Shown one piece after another: positions 43,202-51,865 of a DNA stretch of 64,000 nucleotides; the first letter of the stretch is position 1; each line of letters opens with the position of its first letter. The DNA comes from JAGPCK01 sp964535575 (GTDB lineage: Bacteria > Bacteroidota > Bacteroidia > UKL13-3). The stretch lies in NCBI GenBank assembly GCA_964535575.1, contig CAZHTC010000002.1, positions 372,001 through 436,000 on the forward strand. The letters run 5' to 3'. The translations under genes were made by a program, and so were the position numbers. The notes below the pieces were generated by a model. That model saw nothing but the letters and a program-made list of their open reading frames with translations. It was not told where the DNA came from and ran no database searches.

Positions 43202-44446
43202 TTGAACCAACCAAAAACCGTTAGGCCAGTGCAAAATAAAGAAAAAATAACCGGATATTTTACTTCTGACGATTTTAAAAAGTTCATTAATCAACATAAA
43301 AGTGCGGATGTCGCTGAACTATTATTGCGCTTCTCTTCGTCTGACAACTTAAAATTGAGGCACTTTGCTTCTCAATTGGCTCTATATGAGAAGGCTCGTC
43401 TAAAAATGCCGACCCATGTGGATAAGTTGTGCCTGTTTACAACCAAGGCCTATGAACAAGCCAGTTCTGAATCGACCGCCATTTACAAGGCTACACGTTG
43501 TACCGGCAAAAGTATGCTTGATTTATCGGGAGGGCTGGGTGTAGATGACTGGGCGTTTTCCGCGCAGTTTGATGAAGTGATTTCAATTGACCCGGATATG
43601 GCATTAAATGAAATTGCCAGATTCAATTTTCATCAGTTGGGTATTACCAATATTAAAAGAGTTGATCAAACGGCAGAACAGTATTTGGGAAAGAATAACC
43701 AAAAATTTGATCTGATTTATCTGGACGCGGACAGAAGGAACACAGGAACTAAAACTTTTCTTCTTGGAAAGTCAACCCCCGATATTATTTCTCTTTTGCC
43801 TGTAATTTTTAATTATGCTGAACGGGTGATGCTAAAGGTATCTCCATTAATGGATATTCATAGCTGTAAAAAGCAATTGCCGTATATTAAAATGATGGAA
43901 GTTGTTTCTGTTAACAATGAGGTAAAGGAGTTGCTTATTCATTTGCAAAAAGGGTACGAGGGTCTTACTGAAATGAAGGCGGTTGATTTATCAGCCAACG
44001 AAGTGCAGTTTGAATTTGAAGGAAAGTATTCGGAAAATACACAGAAAAATCAGCCGGTATTTTCGAAAGAAGGGATGGCTTATTTTTATGAGCCCGCCAC
44101 TGCTTTAATTAAAAGCGAACTTGCCTTTGATTATACTCAGGGGTTAAAAGAAAAACTCAACATACTGGGTGTTAATTCGCAGTTTTATGTTTCGGATGAA
44201 AAGGTAAAGTCATTTTTTGGCCGAGTATTTAAGATTGCGAGTTCGGCAACGTATAACTCCAAAAGGGTAAAGGAGTATTGTAAAACACTTGGTATTTATA
44301 AGGCAAATATCAGCAAACGGAATTTCCCACATTCAACCGACATATTGCGCAAGCAGTTGCAATTAAAGGATGGAGGGGACGATTATTTTTTCTTTACCAA
44401 ATCAGGTAAGGAGTTATTGTTTTTTCATTGCCACAAAACCGATTAA
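43202..44446 (+). CDS. THUMP-like class I SAM-dependent methyltransferase
   Basis: A 414-aa protein with a Rossmann methyltransferase core: MLDLSGGLGVDDWAFS is motif I, EVISIDPDMALNEIARFN the ribose-binding strand and FDLIYLDADRR motif IV. The C-terminal 75 residues (KIASSATYNSKRVKEYCKTL, ANISKRNFPHSTDILRKQL) form the THUMP-like domain found in the PG_1098-type proteins of Bacteroidota, probably nucleic-acid methyltransferases. Translation starts at TTG: a stop lies three codons upstream and the next Met is residue 69. It overlaps ribH by 4 bp, tail to tail. Confidence 0.85.
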   Translation: MNQPKTVRPVQNKEKITGYFTSDDFKKFINQHKSADVAELLLRFSSSDNLKLRHFASQLALYEKARLKMPTHVDKLCLFTTKAYEQASSESTAIYKATRCTGKSMLDLSGGLGVDDWAFSAQFDEVISIDPDMALNEIARFNFHQLGITNIKRVDQTAEQYLGKNNQKFDLIYLDADRRNTGTKTFLLGKSTPDIISLLPVIFNYAERVMLKVSPLMDIHSCKKQLPYIKMMEVVSVNNEVKELLIHLQKGYEGLTEMKAVDLSANEVQFEFEGKYSENTQKNQPVFSKEGMAYFYEPATALIKSELAFDYTQGLKEKLNILGVNSQFYVSDEKVKSFFGRVFKIASSATYNSKRVKEYCKTLGIYKANISKRNFPHSTDILRKQLQLKDGGDDYFFFTKSGKELLFFHCHKTD

Positions 44447-44931
44447 AGTGTTCTTTGCAGCAACGCCATTTTTAAAGCCGTTGCTGCAGCTTCAGTACCT
44501 TTGTTGCCGTGCTTACCGCCCGAGCGATCTTTGGCCTGTTGAAGGGTATTGGTGGTAAGTACTCCGAAAATAACAGGTTTATTGTACTTTAATCCTACTT
44601 CGGTTATTCCATTTGCTACAGCGGCACATATAAAATCAAAGTGTTTGGTTTCGCCCTGTATCACACATCCAAGGGCAATTACGGCATCGTATTTTTTTTG
44701 TTCAGCCAGCCATTGAGCCCCCAGAGTTAATTCAAATGAACCTGGAACATGATGCACAGAAATATTATCAGGTTTAACACCGGAATCTTTCAGAAATTTT
44801 ACAGCTCCGTTTAGCAGTGAAGAAGTAATGGCCGTATTCCACTCGGCAATGGTAATTCCTACTTTCATTTTTTTGAAAGCAGGATTTTTCTCGAAAGAAA
44901 ATTCAGATAAATTTTTAGCTTTGGATGACAC
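44443..44931 (-). CDS. ribH: 6,7-dimethyl-8-ribityllumazine synthase
   Basis: A 162-aa enzyme of riboflavin synthesis condensing 5-amino-6-ribitylaminouracil with 3,4-dihydroxy-2-butanone 4-phosphate. Conserved blocks are ITIAEWNTAITSSLLNGA, HHVPGSFELTLGAQWLA, IALGCVIQGETKHFDFI with the catalytic His, and FGVLTTNTLQQAKDRSGG. The assigned start is GTG, giving MSSKAKNLSEF; an ATG 19 codons on (MKVGITIAEW) would give a very short N-terminus. It follows the TPR gene by 4 bp on the same strand, an order common in Bacteroidota. Confidence 0.96.
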   Translation of the reverse strand: MSSKAKNLSEFSFEKNPAFKKMKVGITIAEWNTAITSSLLNGAVKFLKDSGVKPDNISVHHVPGSFELTLGAQWLAEQKKYDAVIALGCVIQGETKHFDFICAAVANGITEVGLKYNKPVIFGVLTTNTLQQAKDRSGGKHGNKGTEAAATALKMALLQRTL

Positions 44932-44935
44932 TATT

Positions 44936-45640
44936 TTAGCTATTGCTTTCTAAAGTTCTGGCGCGGGCAATATACTTATCCATTTCCTGGCCTTCCTGCG
45001 TATCTTTAAAATCTTTTTTAATGAGTTCATACACCTCCACCGCTTTACCATATTGCTTCAGCTCTTCATATACAAGGCCTGCTTTTTTCAGAAATACTGG
45101 CGTGGTAAATTTATTCTTAATCATTTTTGAAGCTTTAATAAAATACTTAACAGCTTCATCGTACTCGTTTAATTCAACATGCGCATCTCCTATGGCAGCC
45201 TGAGCCATAGCCCCAATCAGTTCATCACTCGTGCTGAAACTTGAAAGGTATTCAATAGCTTCGTTGTACTTTCCGGTTCTAAGATAGCTCATACCGGCAT
45301 AATATTTTGCCAGATTTCCGGTTTTGGTTGACCCATACTCTTCGGCAATAGCAACCATTCCTTTGTACTGGCCCACTCCGTTTAGTGCAAGTTGAAGCGA
45401 ATCTTTTTCGAAGAATTTCTGAGCCATAAAAATTTCTTTTTGCGCTTCTTCTTCCAGTGGTTTAATATAAAATTGCTTGTAGCCTACAATGAGGGCAACT
45501 GCTATCAGGATACCTCCGCCAACATAATAGATCTGTTTGCGGTATTTTTCAAAAAAAACTGTTGCGGTATCAAGTGAACCGGCTAATGCATCATCAACCT
45601 TTGAGGTTACGTCTTTCGTGTCGTTGTTTTTAACTTCCAT
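44936..45640 (-). CDS. membrane-anchored TPR protein (YfgM-like)
   Basis: A 234-aa protein with a cytoplasmic N-terminus of about 32 residues, one transmembrane helix at about 36-54 (IYYVGGGILIAVALIVGY) and a periplasmic part made of tetratricopeptide repeats (LAKYYAGMSYLRTGKYNEAI, AAIGDAHVELNEYDEAVKYF, LVYEELKQYGKAVEVYELI). This layout is like YfgM, the ancillary SecYEG subunit and chaperone link, but orthology is not proven. It is located between pdhA (30 bp) and ribH (4 bp). Confidence 0.82.
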   Translation of the reverse strand: MEVKNNDTKDVTSKVDDALAGSLDTATVFFEKYRKQIYYVGGGILIAVALIVGYKQFYIKPLEEEAQKEIFMAQKFFEKDSLQLALNGVGQYKGMVAIAEEYGSTKTGNLAKYYAGMSYLRTGKYNEAIEYLSSFSTSDELIGAMAQAAIGDAHVELNEYDEAVKYFIKASKMIKNKFTTPVFLKKAGLVYEELKQYGKAVEVYELIKKDFKDTQEGQEMDKYIARARTLESNS

Positions 45641-45670
45641 GTGCGGGAGTATTTGTTTTAGTTCAAGTAA

Positions 45671-46675
45671 TTATTCAATTATAAAAGGATAGTCCTGTTG
45701 CATATAAATGTCTTTATATAATTCATCGGCATCAGGGTAAGGCGAGTTCTCAGCAAAGGTTACGCTTTCATCTACCAGTTGTTGAATTTTTTCTTCCATT
45801 GCTTCCAGTTCCTGTTCAGTAGCAAACTTATTTTTAAGAATGGTAGCTTTGGTAGTTTCAATCGGGTCTTTTTGTTTGTATTCTTCCACCTCTTCTTTTG
45901 AGCGGTATTTGGCCGGGTCCGACATCGAATGGCCCCGGTAGCGATATGTTCTTATTTCAAGAAATGAAGGTCCATTTCCTTTGCGGGCATGTTCAACAGC
46001 TTCCGAGATAGCTTCATGAACTGTTTCGCAGGTCATGCCGTCAACCGGTTTGCTGGGCATATCGTACGCAAGTCCCAGTTTATAAATGTCCAGTTGATTT
46101 GTAGTGCGTTCCACCGAAGTACCCATGGCATATCCGTTGTTTTCACAAATAAAAATTACCGGAAGTTTCCAAAGCATGGCCATGTTAAAAGTTTCGTGCA
46201 GAGAACCCTGACGCACGGCACCATCACCCATATAACACAGGCAAACATTATCAGTTCCTTTATATTTTTCGGCAAAAGCGATTCCGGCACCCAAAGGAAT
46301 TTGTCCGCCCACAATTCCGTGCCCGCCAAACAAATTATGTTCTTTTGAAAACATGTGCATTGAACCTCCTTTGCCTTTGGAGCATCCTGTGCTTTTCCCG
46401 TATAACTCGGCCATCACTGCATTGGGTGTTACCCCCACGCATAGGGCATGACCGTGATCGCGGTAGGCAGTAATGAGGCTGTCCGATTTACGGATGGACG
46501 ACATTGATCCGGCCATAACCGCTTCCTGACCAATATATAAGTGGCAAAACCCCCTGATTTTTTGCTGACCATAGAGTTGAGCCGCCTTTTCTTCAAACCT
46601 GCGCATCAGCATCATCTGCTCATACCAGGTGAGATATGTTTCTTTTGAATAAGATGTTTTAGTAGTCTTAGCCAT
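45671..46675 (-). CDS. pdhA: pyruvate dehydrogenase E1 component, alpha subunit
   Basis: A 334-aa subunit of the thiamine-diphosphate-dependent E1 heterotetramer converting pyruvate to acetyl groups on lipoyl-E2. The ThDP motif begins at GDGAVRQGSLHETFNMA; other blocks are YIGQEAVMAG, GHGIVGGQIPLGAGIAFA, ENNGYAMGTS and the loop YRYRGHSMSDPAKYRS. The ATG at 46675 (MAKTTKTSYS) was chosen because the longer frame crosses the promoter and the divergent recF. No E1 beta or E2 gene is adjacent; the beta subunit must be elsewhere. LipA, encoded at 40918, supplies its partner cofactor. Confidence 0.95.
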   Translation of the reverse strand: MAKTTKTSYSKETYLTWYEQMMLMRRFEEKAAQLYGQQKIRGFCHLYIGQEAVMAGSMSSIRKSDSLITAYRDHGHALCVGVTPNAVMAELYGKSTGCSKGKGGSMHMFSKEHNLFGGHGIVGGQIPLGAGIAFAEKYKGTDNVCLCYMGDGAVRQGSLHETFNMAMLWKLPVIFICENNGYAMGTSVERTTNQLDIYKLGLAYDMPSKPVDGMTCETVHEAISEAVEHARKGNGPSFLEIRTYRYRGHSMSDPAKYRSKEEVEEYKQKDPIETTKATILKNKFATEQELEAMEEKIQQLVDESVTFAENSPYPDADELYKDIYMQQDYPFIIE

Positions 46676-46691
46676 TCTCAAAAATGAGTCG

Positions 46692-46721
46692 CAAAAATAA
46701 CATTTTTTGCCTTTTGACAAA
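46692..46721 (-). promoter_or_regulatory. Bacteroidota-type promoter of pdhA
   Basis: On the minus strand, TTTG (46718-46721), an 18-nt spacer and TATTTTTG (46692-46699) match the consensus boxes exactly, 16 nt upstream of the ATG at 46675. It lies in the 89-bp divergent gap shared with recF. Confidence 0.6.
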
Positions 46722-46764
46722 GAGACTTCCTGAAAGCGTTTTTTTAAATAGCTTCGCAGTATCA

Positions 46765-47874
46765 ATGTGGCTTAAAAAACTAACCCTTTTTCAGTTTAAA
46801 AATTACCCCGATGCAACTTTAACATTTGTTAAGGGGGTAAATTGCCTTACCGGCAAAAATGGAGCCGGTAAAACTAATATTCTTGATGCTATTCATTACC
46901 TGTGTTTTACGAGAAGTTTTTTTAACCCGGCCGATGCGCAAAATATAAAAACAGGAGAGGAGATGATGTTGATTCAGGGGTGGTTTAGTAAAGCTGAAAA
47001 CGAACAACAAATTTCAGTTGGGGTAAAACGTAACCAGCGAAAATCAGTTAAATGTAATGGAAATGAGTACGATAAACTCTCGGAGCATATTGGACTTTAT
47101 CCGTTGGTCATAATCGTTCCTGGAGATATCAACTATATTTATGAGGGAAGCGAAGAACGCAGGAAGGGAATGGATCTGGTTATATCACAAGTGGATAGAG
47201 AATATCTGCGGCATTTATCCGTTTACAATAAGGCGCTTGAGCAACGAAATCGTCAGTTAAAACTTTTTAGCGAGGGGCAGTTATTTGAAAGGGAATTATT
47301 GGCATTATGGGAAGAATCGCTGATTAAAAGTGCTGCATATATTTTTGAGCAACGAAAAAAATATGTTGATGAAATAAATATATTGTTTTCTCTGTTTTAT
47401 CAAAAAATTTCCTCCGGGCACGAAAAAGTACAATTGGTTTATCAGTCACAACTCTATGACGGTACATTAAGGCAACTTTTTGAGAATAACCTGCAACGGG
47501 ATTTGAGTTTGCAACGTACCTCGGTCGGCATTCATAAGGATGATTTGGATTTACAGATAGACTTTTTGCCCTTAAAAAAATTCGGGTCTCAGGGGCAACA
47601 GAAAAGTTATATTATTTCGTTAAGGTTGGCTGAGTATCAATACCTGAAACAACTGCTGCACCATAAACCATTACTCTTGCTTGATGATATTTTTGAAAAG
47701 ATAGATGACGAACGGGCTCATTCCTTGTTACGGTTATTTGGTACCGGAGAATTCGGGCAAATTTTTATTACGGATACCCACCTGCCCAGATTGCAAAGGG
47801 CATTTTCGGATTCCGAAAATGAGGTAAGGTTTTTTGAGATTGACCACGGAAATATTGTACCTTTGAATTTGTGA
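46765..47874 (+). CDS. recF: DNA replication and repair protein RecF
   Basis: A 369-aa SMC-like ATPase that helps load RecA at gaps through RecFOR. Walker A is GKNGAGKTNILDAI, the signature motif GSQGQQKSYIISLRLAEY, and Walker B LLLLDDIFEKIDDERAHSLL. The ATG at 46765 gives the standard MWLKKLTLFQFKNY start; the longer frame lies within the divergent promoter region. Its stop overlaps the GTG start of the DUF721 gene (by four bases), so the two are coupled, as is usual in this phylum. Confidence 0.95.
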   Translation: MWLKKLTLFQFKNYPDATLTFVKGVNCLTGKNGAGKTNILDAIHYLCFTRSFFNPADAQNIKTGEEMMLIQGWFSKAENEQQISVGVKRNQRKSVKCNGNEYDKLSEHIGLYPLVIIVPGDINYIYEGSEERRKGMDLVISQVDREYLRHLSVYNKALEQRNRQLKLFSEGQLFERELLALWEESLIKSAAYIFEQRKKYVDEINILFSLFYQKISSGHEKVQLVYQSQLYDGTLRQLFENNLQRDLSLQRTSVGIHKDDLDLQIDFLPLKKFGSQGQQKSYIISLRLAEYQYLKQLLHHKPLLLLDDIFEKIDDERAHSLLRLFGTGEFGQIFITDTHLPRLQRAFSDSENEVRFFEIDHGNIVPLNL

Positions 47875-48161
47875 GAAGCGGCAACGAACAAAGTATTAAA
47901 GATGTGATAAGTAACCTGTTGGGAGAGTATAAGCTACAGGATAAAATCAGCGAGGTGAACATTGTTCAATCGTGGGAGAAGCTTATGGGTAAACTCATTG
48001 CCAAGAACACCAATAAAATTTATATAAAGGATAAGAAGTTGTTTTTGTATCTGGAGTCTCCTGCTCTTAAACAGGAACTCATATACTCTAAGAGCAAGAT
48101 TATAGATATAATTAACAAGGAAACCGGAACTGTCCTGATCAATGAAGTGGTTATCAGATAA
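47871..48161 (+). CDS. DUF721/DciA-like protein
   Basis: A 96-aa protein of the DUF721 family. In many bacteria lacking DnaC or DnaI, DciA-type members help load the replicative helicase; this short form has only the KH-like core. Key features are SIKDVISNLLGEYKLQDKI, VQSWEKLMGKLIAKNT and LESPALKQELIYSKSKII. It begins with GTG within the recF stop region (GTGA overlap). The 3' end overlaps the MORN-vWA gene by 20 bp. The pairing with recF supports a replication or repair role. Confidence 0.85.
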   Translation: MRSGNEQSIKDVISNLLGEYKLQDKISEVNIVQSWEKLMGKLIAKNTNKIYIKDKKLFLYLESPALKQELIYSKSKIIDIINKETGTVLINEVVIR

Positions 48162-49317
48162 ACGATTTTTAACTTTTATCCTGCTTTTTATTGCGGGAGT
48201 GGCACATGCACAAACCTTTGAAATAAGGGATGGCGACACCATTAATTTTACTGACAAGCAAGGCAAGCGTCAAGGATGGTGGAGGCAATTCTGGCCCAAT
48301 GGAGATTTGAAATATGAGTGCATGTTTGTAGATGGTCAGAAAGACGGTCTGGAACTTCAATATTATGAAAACCCCGATTGCATTGAGCTTTCGGTAAATT
48401 ACAAAATGGGTGTGCTTGACGGACCTTCTATCACTTATTTTAAAACCTGTAAAATTAAGTGCGAAGAAAATTACCGTAACGGGATAAAAGAAGGAGCCGA
48501 GCGATGTTATCATGAAAAAGGATGGATGATGTCGGAAGGATATTATGAAGACGGAAAACTGAAAGGCTCATTTGCTCATTTTGATGAAACGGGAAAGGTT
48601 AAATTTGAATCTGCAGAGCGTGATTTTACTATAAATTTTGATAAGTTCCTCTCGGGCGATTATAAGCTTAGGGACTCCACCATTATTAAAGTGCTTAACC
48701 GAAACGACAACTGGAGAAATATGCTGGTTGTTGCAGATATGACTGGCAGTATGTTTCCATATATGGGGGAACTGATGATTTGGTTTAAGCTCAATTTCGA
48801 TCTTGGCCGGGTGAAATATTTTTGTTTTTTTAATGACGGGGATCAGAAAAAGGACGATGAGAAGAAAGTTGGCTCCATAGGAGGAATTCATACATTTGAG
48901 GCAAAAGATTTTAAGGTGCTTAAAAAAAATATGGAGGAAGTAATTAAGGCTGGTTCGGGTGGAGATGCGCCCGAGAATAATGTGGAAGCCCTGATTAAAG
49001 CCACCACTACTTTTAAAAATTTTACACAGTTGGTGATGATTGCCGACAATACAAGCCGGGTAAAAGATTTGAAATACATTAACCGGGTGAAAAGACCGGT
49101 GAAAATTATTTTGTGCGGAGTTGGGGATGATGGCATTAATCCGGATTATCTTAAGATAGCTAAAGTTACCAAAGGATCTATTCATACCCTTCAGTCAGAT
49201 ATAAAAAATATTGCTAATGTGCCGGAAGGAGGAACCATCACCATTGACGGATTCGTGTACAAATTGATCAATGGCAATTTTGAATTGGTTGATAACGGCA
49301 AACGGAAAAGACGCTAA
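48142..49317 (+). CDS. secreted MORN-repeat and von Willebrand factor A fusion protein
   Basis: A 391-aa exported protein with an unusual domain pair. Signal peptide MKWLSDKRFLTFILLFIAGV ends HAQ. Residues about 30-150 carry MORN/YwqK-like repeats (GKRQGWWRQFWPNGDLKYE, DGQKDGLELQYYEN, NGIKEGAERCYHEKGWMMSE, DGKLKGSFAHFDETGKVKFE). Residues about 190-365 form a vWA-like domain: MLVVADMTGSMFPYM has a DxTxS MIDAS motif (Asp199, Thr201, Ser203), FFNDGDQKKDDEKK and GGDAPENNVEALIKA follow, then LVMIADNTS. It is probably a periplasmic or surface metal-dependent binding protein. It overlaps the DUF721 gene by 20 bp and is 9 bp from the next lipoprotein gene. Partner unknown. Confidence 0.83.
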   Translation: MKWLSDKRFLTFILLFIAGVAHAQTFEIRDGDTINFTDKQGKRQGWWRQFWPNGDLKYECMFVDGQKDGLELQYYENPDCIELSVNYKMGVLDGPSITYFKTCKIKCEENYRNGIKEGAERCYHEKGWMMSEGYYEDGKLKGSFAHFDETGKVKFESAERDFTINFDKFLSGDYKLRDSTIIKVLNRNDNWRNMLVVADMTGSMFPYMGELMIWFKLNFDLGRVKYFCFFNDGDQKKDDEKKVGSIGGIHTFEAKDFKVLKKNMEEVIKAGSGGDAPENNVEALIKATTTFKNFTQLVMIADNTSRVKDLKYINRVKRPVKIILCGVGDDGINPDYLKIAKVTKGSIHTLQSDIKNIANVPEGGTITIDGFVYKLINGNFELVDNGKRKRR

Positions 49318-49326
49318 TTCCGGTTC

Positions 49327-49977
49327 ATGCATCGAATAGCGTTACTTTTTCTGTTGTTGATTTCACTATCCTGTCAGCGGCTTCCCTCTGAAATGCGGGG
49401 CCGGAATTTATTTGTCAGTTCAGAGATTGGGTGCTCTATTATTGATACCTCATCATCCAATTTTAAAGAGTTAAACAGTTATTCAACTGTTGCTAAATTC
49501 CCGTTGCTCATTAAAGAAAAATTTAAGGGCATGGGATTTAAAATTTCGGATTCGGCCGGGTCAGCATTTTCCATTCGTTTGGAGCCTGTTTTTATTTTAG
49601 TCGACCGGATTCCTGTTTCCATTAGTGATTCGGTAAAAAAAGAATTAGTAACAGGCCACTTTATGATTTACTCAGCTCAATTTACGGTTACTTACCGGTT
49701 TTATAGGGGAGATTCCCTTTGGTACAGTAAAACATTTTCAGAAGAATTGCCTGAGCGGTATGAAACCCGTACGGTAAAACAAAATGCACTGGCTTATGCC
49801 ATTCTCACCGACAGGAGTAAGTGGGATGTTGACGGACGAGTTCAACTAAGACATCTTGGCTTTGAACCAAAAGCAATAAACCTTGTGGTGGAACAACTTG
49901 TTAAAGCAATGGCCACAGATTTCAGAAAGACGGCTAAAAAATTACCTCTTCCCGAAATTACCGATTCAGCTAATTAA
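49327..49977 (+). CDS. lipoprotein of unknown function
   Basis: A 216-aa protein not recognised. MHRIALLFLLLISLSC is a lipoprotein signal with Cys16 as the lipidated residue. The mature part looks mixed alpha/beta, with KEKFKGMGFKISDSAGSAF, a strand-rich middle and a C-terminal helix VVEQLVKAMATDFRKTAKKL. It follows the MORN-vWA gene after 9 bp and may act with it. It overlaps the convergent bipA gene by 4 bp. Confidence 0.65.
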   Translation: MHRIALLFLLLISLSCQRLPSEMRGRNLFVSSEIGCSIIDTSSSNFKELNSYSTVAKFPLLIKEKFKGMGFKISDSAGSAFSIRLEPVFILVDRIPVSISDSVKKELVTGHFMIYSAQFTVTYRFYRGDSLWYSKTFSEELPERYETRTVKQNALAYAILTDRSKWDVDGRVQLRHLGFEPKAINLVVEQLVKAMATDFRKTAKKLPLPEITDSAN

Positions 49978-51788
49978 GCAGTCTGCGCTTTATTGGCATT
50001 ACGTTTACGATCATTTTCGTTTAGGAAAATTTTACGTAAACGAATGGATTGCGGAGTTACTTCTACATATTCATCCCCCTGGATATATTCCATCGCCTCT
50101 TCGAGTGAGAAATTTATTTTAGGAGCAATTTTTACGTTATCATCACTGCCGGCAGCCCTGAAATTTGTGAGTTGCTTGGCCCGAATAATATTAATTACCA
50201 AATCGCCCGGTTTAATGCCTTCACCAATAATCTGACCTTCGTAAACATTTTCTCCCGGATCAATAAAAAATTTCCCTCTGTCCTGCAATTTATCCATGGA
50301 GTAGGGAGTAGCGGTTCCGGTTTCTCCAGGTATTAATACGCCCACATTGCGCGAAGGTATGGTGCCTTTCCATGGTTCATATGCTTTAAAACGATGTGCC
50401 ATGATAGCTTCACCGGCAGTGGCGGTAAGTACATTATTTCTTAATCCGATTAAACCTCGTGAGGGTATTACAAATTCAAGGTGTTGCAAATCTCCTTTTG
50501 GCTCCATCACTAATAATTCACCTTTACGCTGGCTGGCCAGCTCAATTACTTTTCCGGCACTTTCTTCCGGAACATCTACCGTGAGTATTTCAACCGGTTC
50601 ACAACGTTGCCCGTCAATTTCTTTTAAAATCACACGGGGCTGTCCAAGTTGTAGTTCATACCCCTCTCTGCGCATGGTTTCAACCAGAATAGAAAGGTGA
50701 AGAATTCCGCGGCCATATACCATATACGAATCGGGGCTTTCGGTTTCTTCCACTCGCAAAGCCAGATTTTTTTCCGTTTCTTTCATCAGGCGGTCGCGCA
50801 GGTGACGTGACGTAACAAATTTTCCTTCCTTACCAAAAAAGGGCGAGTTGTTTATGGTAAACATCATGCTCATGGTAGGCTCATCAATGCTGATTGGCGG
50901 TAATCCTTCCGGATTTTCAAAATCGGCAATAGTATCCCCAATTTCAAAATCATCGATTCCGAAAATGGCACAAATATCTCCCGCTTTTACTTCTTCAACT
51001 TTTATTTTGCCTAATCCTTCAAATGCATAAAGCTCTTTGATGCGTGATTTTTTTACAGTAACCCCATCGCGTTTTACCAGCGAAACAGGCATGTTTACTT
51101 TTAGTGATCCTCTTAGCAGACGTCCAATAGCAATTCGTCCGGTGTAAGATGAATAGTCAAGAGAAGTAATCATTAGTTGCGGAGTTCCTTCCAACGCGAG
51201 TGGCGGTGGAATTTCTTTAATAATATCGTCAAGTAATGCGGTAAAATCGGTAGTCGGATTTTTCCAGTCTCTTCCCATCCATCCCTGTTTTGATGAACCG
51301 TAAATGGTGTGAAAGTTTAATTGCTCCTCGGTCGCATCCAGGTTAAAAAACAGTTCAAATACTGCATCGTGCACTTCATCAGGGCGGCAGTTAGGTTTAT
51401 CCACTTTATTGATTACCACAATGGGTTTTTTACCAAGTGCCAGTGCTTTTTGCAACACAAAACGTGTTTGAGGCATGGGTCCTTCAAAAGCGTCAACCAA
51501 CAGCAGCACGCCATCGGCCATATTTAATACCCGTTCTACCTCGCCTCCAAAATCAGCGTGGCCGGGGGTATCAATAATATTAATTTTAGTATCTTTATAA
51601 CGTACCGATACATTTTTTGCAAGAATGGTAATTCCTCTTTCGCGTTCCAAATCATTGTTATCCAGAATAAGTTCCCCCGTTTCCTGATTTTCGCGGAAAA
51701 GCTTGGTTTGATGAAGAATTTTGTCAACCAAGGTAGTTTTACCGTGGTCAACGTGAGCGATGATGGCTATATTTCGAATATCTGACAT
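49974..51788 (-). CDS. typA: ribosome-associated GTPase BipA/TypA
   Basis: A 604-aa translational GTPase involved in ribosome assembly and stress adaptation. G1 is AHVDHGKTTLVDKIL, G2 in ERERGITILAKN, G3 DTPGHADFGGEVERVL and G4 VINKVDKP; EF-G-like domains II, III and V follow, with the BipA-specific C-terminal part (GRGILHLSILVETMRREGYE, PSRGLIGLRNNVLTATAGEA, AYEPWKGTIPSRNVGVLI). Length fits the family. A candidate -7 element is just upstream at 51807-51814. Confidence 0.97.
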   Translation of the reverse strand: MSDIRNIAIIAHVDHGKTTLVDKILHQTKLFRENQETGELILDNNDLERERGITILAKNVSVRYKDTKINIIDTPGHADFGGEVERVLNMADGVLLLVDAFEGPMPQTRFVLQKALALGKKPIVVINKVDKPNCRPDEVHDAVFELFFNLDATEEQLNFHTIYGSSKQGWMGRDWKNPTTDFTALLDDIIKEIPPPLALEGTPQLMITSLDYSSYTGRIAIGRLLRGSLKVNMPVSLVKRDGVTVKKSRIKELYAFEGLGKIKVEEVKAGDICAIFGIDDFEIGDTIADFENPEGLPPISIDEPTMSMMFTINNSPFFGKEGKFVTSRHLRDRLMKETEKNLALRVEETESPDSYMVYGRGILHLSILVETMRREGYELQLGQPRVILKEIDGQRCEPVEILTVDVPEESAGKVIELASQRKGELLVMEPKGDLQHLEFVIPSRGLIGLRNNVLTATAGEAIMAHRFKAYEPWKGTIPSRNVGVLIPGETGTATPYSMDKLQDRGKFFIDPGENVYEGQIIGEGIKPGDLVINIIRAKQLTNFRAAGSDDNVKIAPKINFSLEEAMEYIQGDEYVEVTPQSIRLRKIFLNENDRKRNANKAQTA

Positions 51789-51806
51789 GCCTATTTTTTA
51801 AGGGTG

Positions 51807-51814
51807 CAAAGGTA
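51807..51814 (-). promoter_or_regulatory. candidate -7 element upstream of typA
   Basis: On the minus strand TACCTTTG is a perfect TAnnTTTG match, 18 nt before the ATG at 51788. No TTTG stands at the expected -33 spacing. Confidence 0.4.
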
Positions 51815-51865
51815 ATAAAAATCAGCAACTTTACGAGAAGATTTTTAATTTCCTGTTTCCCATTC

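Noticed and set aside
46684..46765. Overlapping longer starts for recF and pdhA
   Set aside because: Both extensions cross the divergent 89-bp spacer with a consensus pdhA promoter. The shorter ATGs match the usual N-termini of the families.
48568..49185. 205-codon minus-strand frame opposite the MORN-vWA gene
   Set aside because: It mirrors the vWA coding sequence and has no recognisable motif. The plus-strand gene has a signal peptide, domains and tight spacing to its neighbours.
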